From positions 1-25,066 of IMG/VR virus record IMGVR_UViG_3300021961_000588: DNA of 25,066 bases; one strand, 5' to 3'. This stretch comes from a virus. The notes beneath the pieces are model-generated. The model made no database searches. It saw only the letters and a program-made list of their open reading frames with translations, and was not told the origin of the DNA. A program made the position numbers and the translations under genes. This document shows positions 1-9,379 of the stretch, in pieces; within the stretch, counting starts at the first letter, position 1; each line of letters begins with the position of its first letter.

Positions 1-279
1 AGCGCCGCCAGAAATCTGTGCGATTTGGATAAGGTCGCCAGCGGTAAACTGCACAGAAAAGAAATTATTACTGCTCCCGTCTCCGCCATTGAAGACAAGC
101 TGAGTGCCGAGAGCGCCTCGCTTAATCCACCCGCTCCAAGTCCATTTGATATTGCTGGTCGGAGTCCCAAAAGAGCGCGACATGTACGCGCTATTGGCGG
201 CGCGGAAGCGCAGCGAGTAGGGGATGGTATACCCGCTAGTAGAGAGCAGCAGAGCGTGTGCGGAGCCGGGGACGATCAT
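1..279 (-). CDS. LamG/concanavalin A-like virion adhesin, N-terminal part
   Basis: The reading frame opens at ATG 279 and runs off the window edge after 93 codons, so the C-terminus is missing. It begins four bases after the stop of the collagen-like fibre gene and is probably translated with it. The visible part contains 'YSLRFRAANSAYMSRSFGTP', then 'WTWSGWIKRG' and 'FFSVQFTAGD'. This is the pattern of the LamG/concanavalin A-like jelly roll seen in many phage tail proteins that bind carbohydrate. Its place at the end of the structural block, after a fibre gene, fits a receptor-binding or fibre-accessory role. Family recognition is from memory of the motif; the binding target is unknown. Confidence 0.7.
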   Translation of the reverse strand, partial: MIVPGSAHALLLSTSGYTIPYSLRFRAANSAYMSRSFGTPTSNIKWTWSGWIKRGALGTQLVFNGGDGSSNNFFSVQFTAGDLIQIAQISGGA

Positions 280-283
280 GGCG

Positions 284-2865
<2,582 letters not shown>

Positions 2866-2874
2866 GAGGACACC

Positions 2875-3570
2875 TTACGGTCGGAAGTAGCTCGAAACCA
2901 TCGGGGAGATATACTGCTGCGCGGTTTCTACGTTCTGTTCCGCCGCAATCGCATAAGCCTCGTCAGCCATCGGCTTCAGAAGCTGGACCTTGTCGGGTGC
3001 CCAGATCATCGCAAGGCGCTGCGCCAGACCATACGCAAAGCACTCAAGCCACAGATACGGGATATCAACCTGCTGACCATTGGTCAAAGCGGAATCCTCG
3101 ATCCTGCGAACCCTGTAGTACTTCAGGTACTGCGGGCCTGTGGACGTATCTGGAACCGGCCAGATCGTGACTGTAGGAGAAAGAAGTCGGTCAAACCAGA
3201 ACACGGTCGGGAAGCCCTGCTGATCCTTGTTTGGATAGCTGGCATACTCCGTGCGGCTGATCGGCATGATGATGCGATCAATGTCAGTACCGGACTGGTT
3301 CGTGGTGACATACGCATCGAGGATCATCACGGTATCGGCATCGACCGAATATGTGGATGTCCCGGTGGTCAGCGTAGTCGTCACCAGATCGACCTTCCAC
3401 AGGTTGACACCTTGGTTCGACCAGCGAGACAGCATCAGGTTCGATGCCATCCTAGCCGACTCAAAATGCTCCTGAAGCAGAGCCGTGTTCCTGACGCCGC
3501 ACAGGTTGAATGCATACAGGACCAGTTCGCCAAGCGACGGGTTGAAAGTGTATGTGCCGCTTGTCGCCAT
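2875..3570 (-). CDS. P22 gp4-like head-closure/tail accessory protein
   Basis: A 231-aa protein with the pattern of the P22 gp4 (packaged DNA stabilisation) group. It shows a helical start ('LGELVLYAFNLCGVR', 'SARMASNLMLSRWSNQGVNL'), then 'DTVMILDAYVTT', 'RIIMPISRTEYASYPNKDQQ' and 'SPTVTIWPVP', and ends in a helical region. In P22 this protein binds under the portal, closes the channel after packaging and carries the tail. Here it follows the coat module and precedes the fibre genes, the expected order. GAGGT lies just before the ATG. The absence of tape-measure or sheath genes nearby supports a short tail. Confidence 0.75.
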   Translation of the reverse strand: MATSGTYTFNPSLGELVLYAFNLCGVRNTALLQEHFESARMASNLMLSRWSNQGVNLWKVDLVTTTLTTGTSTYSVDADTVMILDAYVTTNQSGTDIDRIIMPISRTEYASYPNKDQQGFPTVFWFDRLLSPTVTIWPVPDTSTGPQYLKYYRVRRIEDSALTNGQQVDIPYLWLECFAYGLAQRLAMIWAPDKVQLLKPMADEAYAIAAEQNVETAQQYISPMVSSYFRP

Positions 3571-3579
3571 GACGACCTC

Positions 3580-3900
3580 TTACAGAGTGCCAGCCTGCTG
3601 GACGTACAGGGTAACCGTACCCGCGCCAGAGGCAATCGTCACGCGCACCGCTCGGCACGGGACCGTCAGCGCAGCAGCCGTCGAGGCCGAAACAGCCGAC
3701 AGCCCGGTCACCGGGAACCATGTAGCCGTCGAGGCCGAATAACCCGCGTTTGTCGGGTCTTCAAAGCTGTACTCGACCGTGAACGTCGCCGCCCCGGAAA
3801 GCACCGCACCAAGACCCACATTGAACGGATTGGTGAACCAGCTAACGGCCTCGACAGGGCTGCTGCCAACACCAGTCACAGAAGTTGTGATCGACTGCAT
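3580..3900 (-). CDS. Small beta-rich virion protein
   Basis: A 106-aa protein rich in Ala, Val, Ser and Thr with alternating hydrophobic residues ('FTVEYSFEDP', 'AVRVTIASGAGTVTLYVQQ'), which suggests a beta-sandwich. There are no Cys residues after the start region, no membrane helix and no signal peptide. It sits two bases after the preceding gene and ten bases before the gp4-like gene, within the structural run. A minor capsid, decoration or fibre-accessory protein is the best guess. I do not recognise a named family. Confidence 0.6.
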   Translation of the reverse strand: MQSITTSVTGVGSSPVEAVSWFTNPFNVGLGAVLSGAATFTVEYSFEDPTNAGYSASTATWFPVTGLSAVSASTAAALTVPCRAVRVTIASGAGTVTLYVQQAGTL

Positions 3901-3901
3901 C

Positions 3902-4300
3902 TCAGTCTTCCTTCCTCTCTCCAGAGGGAGAGACAGGCCACGACTTGCGAGCCGGGCCGGTCTTCTTCCTCGACATCGTTCGCTTCTGCTGGCTGGTCAT
4001 GGACGCGGCAGCAGCAGCAGGACGACACGCAGGATAGGGACGCTTTCCCTTCTCGCCTTCGATCCTACCACAATCCTTGCCGGTCTTCACATCCTTCCAG
4101 TCTTCAGAAAACCACTTTCCAAGGCCCCCGCCAGAGGCTTTGGCAACCCTGTTGTCGTCCCCAGACCACTTGCCGCCATGCGACTTGTACCACTTCGATG
4201 CCCATGCATTTGCGTAGGCAGAAGGGTAAACGTCGAACTTGGACCTAGCAGCCGCCTTGGCGCGGCCCCAGAGACCAGCATTCTGAGGCTTCGCAGCCAT
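3902..4300 (-). CDS. Basic protein, DUF5872-like
   Basis: A 132-aa basic protein. The segment 'KFDVYPSAYANAWASKWYK', then 'GGGLGKWFSEDW', 'DVKTGKDCGR' and 'RPYPACRP', matches a conserved small family of phages and large viruses that I recall as DUF5872 (number not verified). The C-terminus is a Lys/Arg/Ser-rich tail. A GG motif (ASGGG, residues 55-58) is written with the octamer discussed in the findings. The start is two bases after the stop of the preceding gene and has only a weak Shine-Dalgarno sequence, so translation is probably coupled. Function is unknown; basic charge and location suggest a DNA-associated or virion protein. Confidence 0.65.
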   Translation of the reverse strand: MAAKPQNAGLWGRAKAAARSKFDVYPSAYANAWASKWYKSHGGKWSGDDNRVAKASGGGLGKWFSEDWKDVKTGKDCGRIEGEKGKRPYPACRPAAAAASMTSQQKRTMSRKKTGPARKSWPVSPSGERKED

Positions 4301-4301
4301 G

Positions 4302-4541
4302 TCAGCAGTTCCAAGCCCGAAGGGACTTGTTGATCCTGCTGTTGGGGTCGGCAGCCTTGGCAGAGCCTGTGAGCTTCTTCTTCATGCCGGTCATCCGGGC
4401 GCAAAAGCTATCACGACGCGACCCGCCTTCCGGCTGCGGACGCTTGATGTCGTGACCCTGCGCGCGGAGCGAAGCGCGGCCCTTCTCATTCAGTCCGCCA
4501 GAAGGATTCTTACCTTCCTTGCGTGTCCATGCACCCGGCAT
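4302..4541 (-). CDS. Small basic phage protein, 'SFCARM-GMKKKL-SRINKSLR' family
   Basis: A 79-aa protein starting at ATG 4541, chosen over the ATG 12 bases upstream because GGAGG lies five bases before it. Conserved-looking blocks are 'PSGGLNEKGRASLRAQGHDI', 'RRDSFCARMTGMKKKLTG' and 'DPNSRINKSLRAWNC' with a C-terminal Cys. I have seen this pattern in small phage proteins and recall it as DUF6321-like (unverified). The function is unknown. It lies just below an intrinsic terminator, so its expression may depend on readthrough or a local promoter. Confidence 0.65.
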   Translation of the reverse strand: MPGAWTRKEGKNPSGGLNEKGRASLRAQGHDIKRPQPEGGSRRDSFCARMTGMKKKLTGSAKAADPNSRINKSLRAWNC

Positions 4542-4551
4542 TTTGTCCTCC

Positions 4552-4579
4552 AAGGAAGAACGGGGGCGCTAGGCCCCCG
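4552..4579 (-). terminator. Intrinsic terminator between 4605 and 4541 genes
   Basis: On the minus strand a perfect 7-bp GC stem (CGGGGGC / GCCCCCG, loop CTAGC) at 4561-4579 is followed by the T-rich run TTCTTCCTT. It lies in the gap after the 85-aa gene. It overlaps the region just before the next gene's Shine-Dalgarno sequence, so it may be a partial terminator. Confidence 0.65.
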
Positions 4580-4604
4580 CTCAGTTTGTCGATGGAGCCG
4601 TTGA

Positions 4605-4862
4605 TCAGCCCTCGAAGCCGGGGCGCATCGTCCCCTTGGCAGCCGACGAGAACACGCCGCCACCCGACTTGCGGGGCTTGCGACCAGCGTGAGCCATCGC
4701 CGCAGCACCGTGGATCTTGCCCATGTGCTTCGCCTTGCCACCACGCTTGAAGCCCTCGGCCTTGTTCTTGGCCTCGCGCGCGACGTTGGAACCCGCGCCA
4801 GCATAGAACCCCGAACCGAGATCCTGCTGCGCCTTCACACCCTTCTGAGTCTTGCCCTTCAT
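4605..4862 (-). CDS. Small basic KRGG-motif protein
   Basis: An 85-aa very basic protein ('KAEGFKRGGKAKHMGKIHG', 'AHAGRKPRKSGGG'). It shares the K/R-x-GG-(K/R) motif style of the 620-aa protein at 9380-11242, and ends in a short 'SSAAKGTMRPGFEG' tail. A good Shine-Dalgarno sequence precedes the ATG (AGGAGAAGGCAAA). No enzyme motif, membrane helix or signal peptide is seen. It is probably a virion or DNA-binding protein. The shared motif suggests that the same partner or processing activity acts on both proteins; that is inference. Confidence 0.6.
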   Translation of the reverse strand: MKGKTQKGVKAQQDLGSGFYAGAGSNVAREAKNKAEGFKRGGKAKHMGKIHGAAAMAHAGRKPRKSGGGVFSSAAKGTMRPGFEG

Positions 4863-4878
4863 TTTGCCTTCTCCTCTT

Positions 4879-5334
4879 TTACGCAGTCAGGTTCAGAGCC
4901 TGAGCGTATGTGACCGTGATGACGCCAACACCATCGCCGGTGTTGGTCGATGTGACGAGGATCTTCCTGTCGGTGGTGCCGACATCGATCCAGTTGCCGG
5001 TACGGGTGGCATCAGCCCCCGGAGAGACGACAACAGAACCAATGGTGCCGCCAGCAACCGCGCCAGCAGCGGTGTAAGCCGTTGCCGAAGCCGTGTTGCC
5101 AACACCAAGGGTCGTCGCCGCACCCGTCCAAGCAGTCGTCACGAACAGCGTGATGCTGATGATGTGACTGTTCTTCGGGATCACGATTGTGGTCGCGCCG
5201 CTCGCCTGCGTAACCGCAGACGCCTGCGCCATGACCGCATACCCGACGTTGGCGATATCCGTACCAACGGTCGTACCCGTCGTGTACAGAATGTCACCAG
5301 CCCGGATAGGGCCTGTGAAGGTTGTCTGTGCCAT
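4879..5334 (-). CDS. Putative head decoration/fibre protein
   Basis: A 151-aa Ala/Thr/Gly/Val-rich protein, probably all-beta ('TIVIPKNSHIISITLFVTTA', 'TDRKILVTSTNTGDGVGVIT'). It follows the coat gene with a 113-bp gap that contains a terminator-like hairpin. AGGAG lies eight bases before the ATG. Its composition and position after the major capsid gene fit a decoration protein or head-fibre base in podovirus-like phages. No catalytic motif is visible, and the call rests on position and composition only. Confidence 0.55.
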   Translation of the reverse strand: MAQTTFTGPIRAGDILYTTGTTVGTDIANVGYAVMAQASAVTQASGATTIVIPKNSHIISITLFVTTAWTGAATTLGVGNTASATAYTAAGAVAGGTIGSVVVSPGADATRTGNWIDVGTTDRKILVTSTNTGDGVGVITVTYAQALNLTA

Positions 5335-5410
5335 TCATTGCTCCTGCACGATAAGATCACGTTGTCGGTGCAGCGTCTGCCGGGGCAGTCAACGTGATCC
5401 GGTCACCCGG

Positions 5411-5440
5411 AAGTAGAAGGGGGCGAGTTACCCCGCCCCC
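5411..5440 (-). terminator. Hairpin after major capsid gene
   Basis: A 7-bp GC stem on the minus strand (GGGGGCG / CGCCCCC, 8-nt loop, 5419-5440) starts about seven bases after the capsid stop codon and is followed by TTCTACTT. The tail is only partly T-rich, so it may be a weak terminator or a 3'-end stabilising hairpin that keeps capsid mRNA abundant. Confidence 0.5.
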
Positions 5441-5447
5441 TCCGTGG

Positions 5448-6359
5448 TCAGGTCGGGAAGCTGGCCCAAAGGGCGCGCCAGTTATAATAGCCAAAGCTGT
5501 ACCGCTCGTAGCCCTTAACCAGCAGGTTGTCCGTGACGAAATCAACCTGCATGTCGGACTCGAACTTCACACGCTCCATGTACGACAGGCCGTCGATGTT
5601 CGTCAGCAGGAACCAAGCGGACGACGATGTGAGGAAGTCGCCGACCATGTAGCCCTCCGGCAGACCACCGGAAGTCATCATGATCGCGTTCACGTCATTG
5701 TCTGCCGTGCCCGGACGAAGCTCCGTCTTCGTGAGACGGATCGCCACCGGCTCAAGGGCAGTCGGCACGATGAGCTTGCGCGCGCGCGCAAACACCTTCA
5801 GGCCAGCCTGATCCTTGAAGTTGGCGCGGACCGCGATCATGCCGTTCAGCAGGCTGGCCTCGTTAAGCTCAACCTGAGTCGTCGGCGTGTTCGCAACCGT
5901 GCCGCCATCGATGGGATGGTCCGACGCGACGAGCGCCTTGCCGTCACCACCGACCGACGAGTTGTACGTCGTCGCGGTGTTGAGGACGTTCGCGCCGTAG
6001 ATCTCCTTGGTCTGCTGGAAGGACTCGATCAGACCGAGGTTCGACGGCATGAACTGCGTCTTGTACAGGTTGTCATCAACCGCCTTGCGGGTGATGGCAT
6101 AACCGAGAGCGATCTCGGTATGCTCCTGATTGTAGACGTAACGCTCACCAGCGCCGTTGTCGAACGCAGTCTGACCACCCTCGGTCTTAAGCTGCGCGAG
6201 GCCGAGGAAGCGCATCTCAGCGGTGCGCTCCAGAGCCATCTTCGACTCATGCTTGGTGAAGATCTTGTCGTACTGCGACGGGATCTGCTCGTACTTGCCC
6301 TCGATGCCGCGAAGGCCGGGGAGGAGCAGATCCTTGATGGCACTAAGATTGACAGCCAT
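5448..6359 (-). CDS. Major capsid protein
   Basis: A 303-aa protein that I assign as the major capsid subunit. Features seen in HK97-fold coat proteins, particularly Mu gpT-like ones, are the N-terminal helical region ('IPSQYDKIFTKHESKMALER'), the middle 'YVYNQEHTEIALGYAITRKA' and 'LVASDHPIDGGTVANTP', and the C-terminal 'PEGYMVGDFLTSSSAWFLLT' and 'ERYSFGYYNWRALWASFP'. It is preceded by a scaffold and a decoration-like gene and followed by a terminator-like hairpin, the normal arrangement for a highly expressed coat gene. AGGAG lies ten bases before the ATG. There is no N-terminal protease-cleaved delta domain as in HK97. The exact subfamily is uncertain. Confidence 0.8.
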   Translation of the reverse strand: MAVNLSAIKDLLLPGLRGIEGKYEQIPSQYDKIFTKHESKMALERTAEMRFLGLAQLKTEGGQTAFDNGAGERYVYNQEHTEIALGYAITRKAVDDNLYKTQFMPSNLGLIESFQQTKEIYGANVLNTATTYNSSVGGDGKALVASDHPIDGGTVANTPTTQVELNEASLLNGMIAVRANFKDQAGLKVFARARKLIVPTALEPVAIRLTKTELRPGTADNDVNAIMMTSGGLPEGYMVGDFLTSSSAWFLLTNIDGLSYMERVKFESDMQVDFVTDNLLVKGYERYSFGYYNWRALWASFPT

Positions 6360-6374
6360 TGGTGCTTACTCCTC

Positions 6375-6956
6375 TCAGATGCCCGTAAGGGACTTGGTCG
6401 CGACGTTGTTGAACGCCACGATGACCCAGTTATACGCACCCGACTCCGTGCCAGCGGAACCCGGAGGGGCGCTGACAAGGCCGACGATGCGGAACGGGAG
6501 AGTGTTGGTCGTGGCCGCGCCCGTGATGTACGCGCCCGAGATGCCGTTGGCGGTGTTACCCGTGCCAATGGCATAGCCAACATTCAGGTTCACATCGCCC
6601 TGCACGATGCCGGTCGCGTCCGACTGGACGACGAACTTGGCATTCGGGTCGTTGATGATGTAGCCCGTGACCGTATTGGACGAGGCGACATCCGAACCGG
6701 GCCAGTAGTTCGACCACACGGTGCGCTTCTGCGCGACCGAGAGATACTGGCAGCCGACGAAGATACCGGCGATACCGGCAGTAGCCGTCGTGCCATCGCC
6801 CTGAACGACCTGACCATTGGCATCCGGCTCAACCGGGTCGCCAAAGAAGATGTTCGTGGCATTGTAGGCAATCTGAACGGGAACCTGCTCATACGTCGGA
6901 GCAGAACCATTCCCGCTGTACTGACGGAAACCGTAGGGCGCATTTGTATTCGCCAT
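6375..6956 (-). CDS. Putative head decoration protein
   Basis: A 193-aa protein ('APYGFRQYSGNGSAPTYEQ', 'IAGIFVGCQYLSVAQKRTVW', 'YIINDPNAKFVVQSDATG') with many Gly, Thr and Val residues and no membrane segment. Proteins of this type lie directly upstream of the coat gene in many podovirus-like genomes and are usually virion structural components. It is separated from the capsid gene by only 15 bases, so the two are co-transcribed and probably made in similar amounts. Its Shine-Dalgarno sequence is part of a small hairpin (6965-6979). Decoration is my best guess; a minor capsid role is also possible. Confidence 0.6.
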   Translation of the reverse strand: MANTNAPYGFRQYSGNGSAPTYEQVPVQIAYNATNIFFGDPVEPDANGQVVQGDGTTATAGIAGIFVGCQYLSVAQKRTVWSNYWPGSDVASSNTVTGYIINDPNAKFVVQSDATGIVQGDVNLNVGYAIGTGNTANGISGAYITGAATTNTLPFRIVGLVSAPPGSAGTESGAYNWVIVAFNNVATKSLTGI

Positions 6957-6964
6957 AACGGATT

Positions 6965-6979
6965 CTCCTTCTTCAGGAG
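6965..6979 (-). promoter_or_regulatory. Hairpin masking the SD of the decoration/capsid pair
   Basis: In the minus-strand RNA, CUCCU and AGGAG, separated by five bases, can pair. AGGAG is the Shine-Dalgarno sequence about seven bases before the ATG at 6956. The stem is only 5 bp, so it would tune rather than block translation. Confidence 0.4.
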
Positions 6980-7016
6980 GTCCATCATCGCGCGCCGGGG
7001 CGACTTATGACCGGGG

Positions 7017-7042
7017 AAAAAAAACTCCTCACCGGGGGAGTT
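7017..7042 (-). terminator. Intrinsic terminator with T8 tail (second of tandem pair)
   Basis: A minus-strand AACTCC / GGAGTT stem (8-nt loop) is followed directly by eight T residues. It lies between the 205-aa gene and the decoration/capsid pair, downstream of another hairpin. A promoter for the capsid pair would have to lie below or between these hairpins, or readthrough must be substantial. Confidence 0.65.
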
Positions 7043-7066
7043 GAGTCGATTATTTCCACATCAAGA

Positions 7067-7098
7067 TACAAAAGTAAAGGGGGCCGAAGCCCCCTTTT
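7067..7098 (-). terminator. Strong intrinsic terminator, UUCG tetraloop
   Basis: A 9-bp stem (AAAGGGGGC / GCCCCCTTT) closed by TTCG on the minus strand occupies 7076-7098 and is followed by ACTTTTG. It is A-rich on one side and T-rich on the other, so it could work in both directions. It follows the 205-aa gene by about 30 bases. Confidence 0.75.
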
Positions 7099-7130
7099 GT
7101 TAAGCTATGCAGTAAAGCATAACCTAAACA

Positions 7131-7748
7131 TTACTCCTTCGGGATAGGAATAGCTTCAAAGCTCTTGTTGATCTTCGGACGGGTCTGGGCATGGTCACGG
7201 GTCATCGTGCCATCGGGCGCACCCGCGATCTGGGCTTCCTTGGCGCGGACCTGATCCTTCGCAGCCTTGTTTTGGATGCGACGAGCCTCCTCGACAACCT
7301 CTGTCGGGCGCTCCATGAGGATCATGCCCTTGCGCTCAATGGTCCCCTTGGTCCAAGAGGAAGGCATCATGCCGGGATGACGACGGGCAGGGACAGCCTC
7401 CCAGCCCATCCGCGCCAGATGGATCTGGTGCGTGGCATCTTCCTGCCCAAGGATCGAATGGCGCTTCCACTCATATGTCCAGCCCTCGGGGATGATCGAC
7501 GGTTCGACAAAGAACTCGTCCGTACCCTGATCCATGTCGCCAATGTGCCCCCGGATCTCGGCTGCACGACGGGCAGCACGGGCGCGAGAGTCCTCTTCCC
7601 GCACCTCGGAGCGCATTTCGGCGCGCGGAACAGCCGCAACAGGCTCGATAGCGGTCTCATCGACCGGCTTCTGGAGGCGAGACGGGCGTCCACGACGACG
7701 GGGAGCCTCGGAAGAGGCCACAGGGGTCGGATTGATAGCGTTATCCAT
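7131..7748 (-). CDS. Conserved head-region protein with AT-hook-like N-terminus
   Basis: A 205-aa charged protein. Residues about 17-24 ('RRRGRPSR') resemble an AT-hook-type basic motif. The centre has 'EFFVEPSIIPEGWTYEWKR', 'GQEDATHQIHLARMGWEAVP' and 'KGTIERKGMILMERP', a block I recognise from uncharacterised proteins next to phage coat genes. The C-terminal third is helical and Lys/Arg/Glu-rich. It starts 11 bases after the scaffold stop with a strong AAGGAG and ends before tandem terminators. Position argues for a head assembly or DNA-contacting structural role. No named family is assigned. Confidence 0.6.
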   Translation of the reverse strand: MDNAINPTPVASSEAPRRRGRPSRLQKPVDETAIEPVAAVPRAEMRSEVREEDSRARAARRAAEIRGHIGDMDQGTDEFFVEPSIIPEGWTYEWKRHSILGQEDATHQIHLARMGWEAVPARRHPGMMPSSWTKGTIERKGMILMERPTEVVEEARRIQNKAAKDQVRAKEAQIAGAPDGTMTRDHAQTRPKINKSFEAIPIPKE

Positions 7749-7759
7749 GATCTTTCTCC

Positions 7760-8653
7760 TTAATTCGGAAGCTTGCCCTCCTTTTGGAGGGCCAGTTTGT
7801 GCTTCGCGTACTCGGTTTCGGTCATTCCAAGCATCTTTGCCGTGTCAGCCTCGGCTCGGGTCAGTCGAACGATGTTGGAACGACCGTTGGAGCCTCGATT
7901 GACAGGGGCAGCAGCAGGAGGAGCAGCCCGCGCCACGGGCTTTGCAGCAGAAGACAAGGGCGACTCCGTCGTAGGCTCGCTCTGAGCCGGTTCGACACGC
8001 CGAACACGCAGCGTATCCTCGATTGCCGAGAAGTATCCGTCCGAATCCGGCACATGACCATCCGCAACAGCGAGGTTATGAGCCGCAATCATCTTCTGAT
8101 TGAGGCGCGGATCGGTCACGAACTGCGGATTCTTGCGAACCCAGTCGGCAGAACGAGGCGAAAGCTGCGATGCAAACTGCTCGACAGGATCGGAATGACG
8201 CTGGACAGGCTCCTGACGGGGCCTGACCTTCATCGCTTCCCTGCCATTCTCAAGCTGAAGGAGCTTGGCAGCGTTGTTCGACATCGCTTCCTGAAGTTCA
8301 GCAGCCCGGTCAAAGTCACCGACCGACATTGCCTCCTTCAACTGCCCCTTCAGGATGCCCTGTTCACGCTGCATCGTCTCGATAGCGCCAGTCACAAGCT
8401 GAAGATTGGAATCCTCAACCTCCGTGCTGGCCTGTCGAGCGCGGGTTTCAGCCTCGATACGGGCGCGACGCTCCTGCTCAAGCTGCGCGCGAAGCTCCGC
8501 AAGAGCCTTGGCGGGGTCTTCCTCTGCCGCAATCGGCTTTTCCGGCTCTGCCGCAGCAATAGGCTCGTCACTCACCTCGACGCTAGGCTCCGAATCCTTG
8601 TTCGCAGCCTCATCGAGGTTGATTTCAAGCTGGTCTTCCTTGGGATCAGACAT
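7760..8653 (-). CDS. Capsid scaffold protein
   Basis: A 297-aa acidic protein starting at ATG 8653, where GGTGAGGAG gives good spacing; an in-frame ATG eight codons upstream lies inside the end of the preceding gene. Residues 1-50 are Glu/Asp/Ala-rich. A long coiled coil follows ('KALAELRAQLEQERRARIEA', 'AAELQEAMSNNAAKLLQLEN'), then 'FASQLSPRSADWVRKNPQFV', a Pro/Ala/Ser-rich linker, and a C-terminal helix-turn-helix-like segment ('RLTRAEADTAKMLGMTETEY'). Scaffold proteins of podoviruses bind coat subunits through a basic C-terminal helical part, which fits here. The gene order portal, internal proteins, scaffold, coat supports the call. Confidence 0.75.
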   Translation of the reverse strand: MSDPKEDQLEINLDEAANKDSEPSVEVSDEPIAAAEPEKPIAAEEDPAKALAELRAQLEQERRARIEAETRARQASTEVEDSNLQLVTGAIETMQREQGILKGQLKEAMSVGDFDRAAELQEAMSNNAAKLLQLENGREAMKVRPRQEPVQRHSDPVEQFASQLSPRSADWVRKNPQFVTDPRLNQKMIAAHNLAVADGHVPDSDGYFSAIEDTLRVRRVEPAQSEPTTESPLSSAAKPVARAAPPAAAPVNRGSNGRSNIVRLTRAEADTAKMLGMTETEYAKHKLALQKEGKLPN

Positions 8654-8663
8654 GATTTTCTCC

Positions 8664-9056
8664 TCACCACACTTCATCGGGCGACTTCACGCGCCCCTTG
8701 ACCTGCGTATCAGACAGGATTCGACACAGAACACCGTTGACCGTGATGTTCCAACCATCGGAAGGACGGAAAACAAGCCACTCGTTGAGTGCAAACTTGT
8801 CCCCCTTGAACCATCCCTCCTCGTTTTCCTCGAAAGCGCGCGGCCCCATCTTCAGGAGCAGCCCAACCTTCGACTGAAAACGGTCCTCGTCGGTCGTCTT
8901 GTCCGACAGATAGAGGCCACTCTTGGTCTTCTGTGGCCTGATGTAGACACCGACAAGGATCTGATTGTTGAAGATCTCGAAAGTAGAGATGTCCCCAATA
9001 TCGCTCAGAATCTTTTTCGCAGGATCAATCTCATGTTCCATACGCATGAACGGCAT
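8664..9056 (-). CDS. Phage GroES-like co-chaperonin (Cpn10)
   Basis: A 130-aa protein starting at ATG 9056, chosen over a far upstream start because GGGGAG precedes it and the extra 28 residues look non-coding. It shows the Cpn10 beta-barrel pattern: 'NQILVGVYIRPQKTKSGLYL' at the start of the barrel, a mobile-loop region around 'SDKTTDEDRFQ', then 'VGLLLKMGPRAFE', 'EWLVFRPSDGWNITVNG' and 'CRILSDTQVKGRV'. Like T4 gp31, such proteins cap host GroEL and adapt it for folding the phage coat protein. No GroEL is present in the window. Position directly before scaffold and coat supports a capsid-folding role. Confidence 0.75.
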   Translation of the reverse strand: MPFMRMEHEIDPAKKILSDIGDISTFEIFNNQILVGVYIRPQKTKSGLYLSDKTTDEDRFQSKVGLLLKMGPRAFEENEEGWFKGDKFALNEWLVFRPSDGWNITVNGVLCRILSDTQVKGRVKSPDEVW

Positions 9057-9066
9057 AGTTCTCCCC

Positions 9067-9267
9067 TTACCGTTGATTAAGCTCCGTCTCCACCTCGTCA
9101 CAGGCATCCAGCGCAGCCAGAAGACCGTGAATAACACCAACCCGGAACTTGTAGTCGGTGTGTTCGATTGTTGCGTGAGCAGAAATCAGCGAATCTTTCG
9201 CAACTTCAATACGTTCACGCAGATTTTTCTTCAATTCACTCTGATAGAAAGCTTGATGAGTAAGCAC
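9067..9267 (-). CDS. Small helical protein of unknown function
   Basis: A 66-aa, mostly helical charged protein ('KKNLRERIEVAKDSLISAHA', 'GLLAALDACDEVETELNQR'). The start is GTG at 9267 with AGGGGG just upstream. It ends ten bases before the GroES-like gene and is probably co-transcribed with it. A short heptad-like pattern suggests a coiled coil. I do not recognise a family. It follows a 112-base non-coding stretch that may hold a promoter and is thus the first gene of the head-assembly group. Confidence 0.6.
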   Translation of the reverse strand: MLTHQAFYQSELKKNLRERIEVAKDSLISAHATIEHTDYKFRVGVIHGLLAALDACDEVETELNQR

Positions 9268-9379
9268 AACTGCCCCCTGACAGTCCCCCTTATATAGAAT
9301 TGGTGGGGAGAGAGCGTGAGGGGGTCACACTCCCTCCCCGATCCGCCAGAATCGCGGGGAGGAAAACGATTCTAACGGA
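9268..9379 (-). other. Non-coding gap with two hairpins and a TATATA box
   Basis: In the minus-strand direction, the first hairpin after the 620-aa gene (9333-9362) has CGAT/ATCG and CCTCCC/GGGAGG helices with a small bulge, and its loop is exactly TCTGGCGG. A second 8-bp stem (GAGTGTGA / TCACGCTC, loop CCCCC, 9312-9332) follows. Neither has a T tract, so they look more like RNA-processing or stabilising structures than terminators. A TATATA element at about 9290-9296 could be a promoter -10 box, but I see no good -35 match. Confidence 0.4.

Noticed and set aside
5394-7010. Plus-strand open frame of 538 codons opposite the capsid and decoration genes
   Set aside because: It lies entirely antisense to two well-supported structural genes. 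Its Arg/Val/Leu-rich composition is what the reverse of GC-rich coding DNA gives, and no family resemblance is seen.
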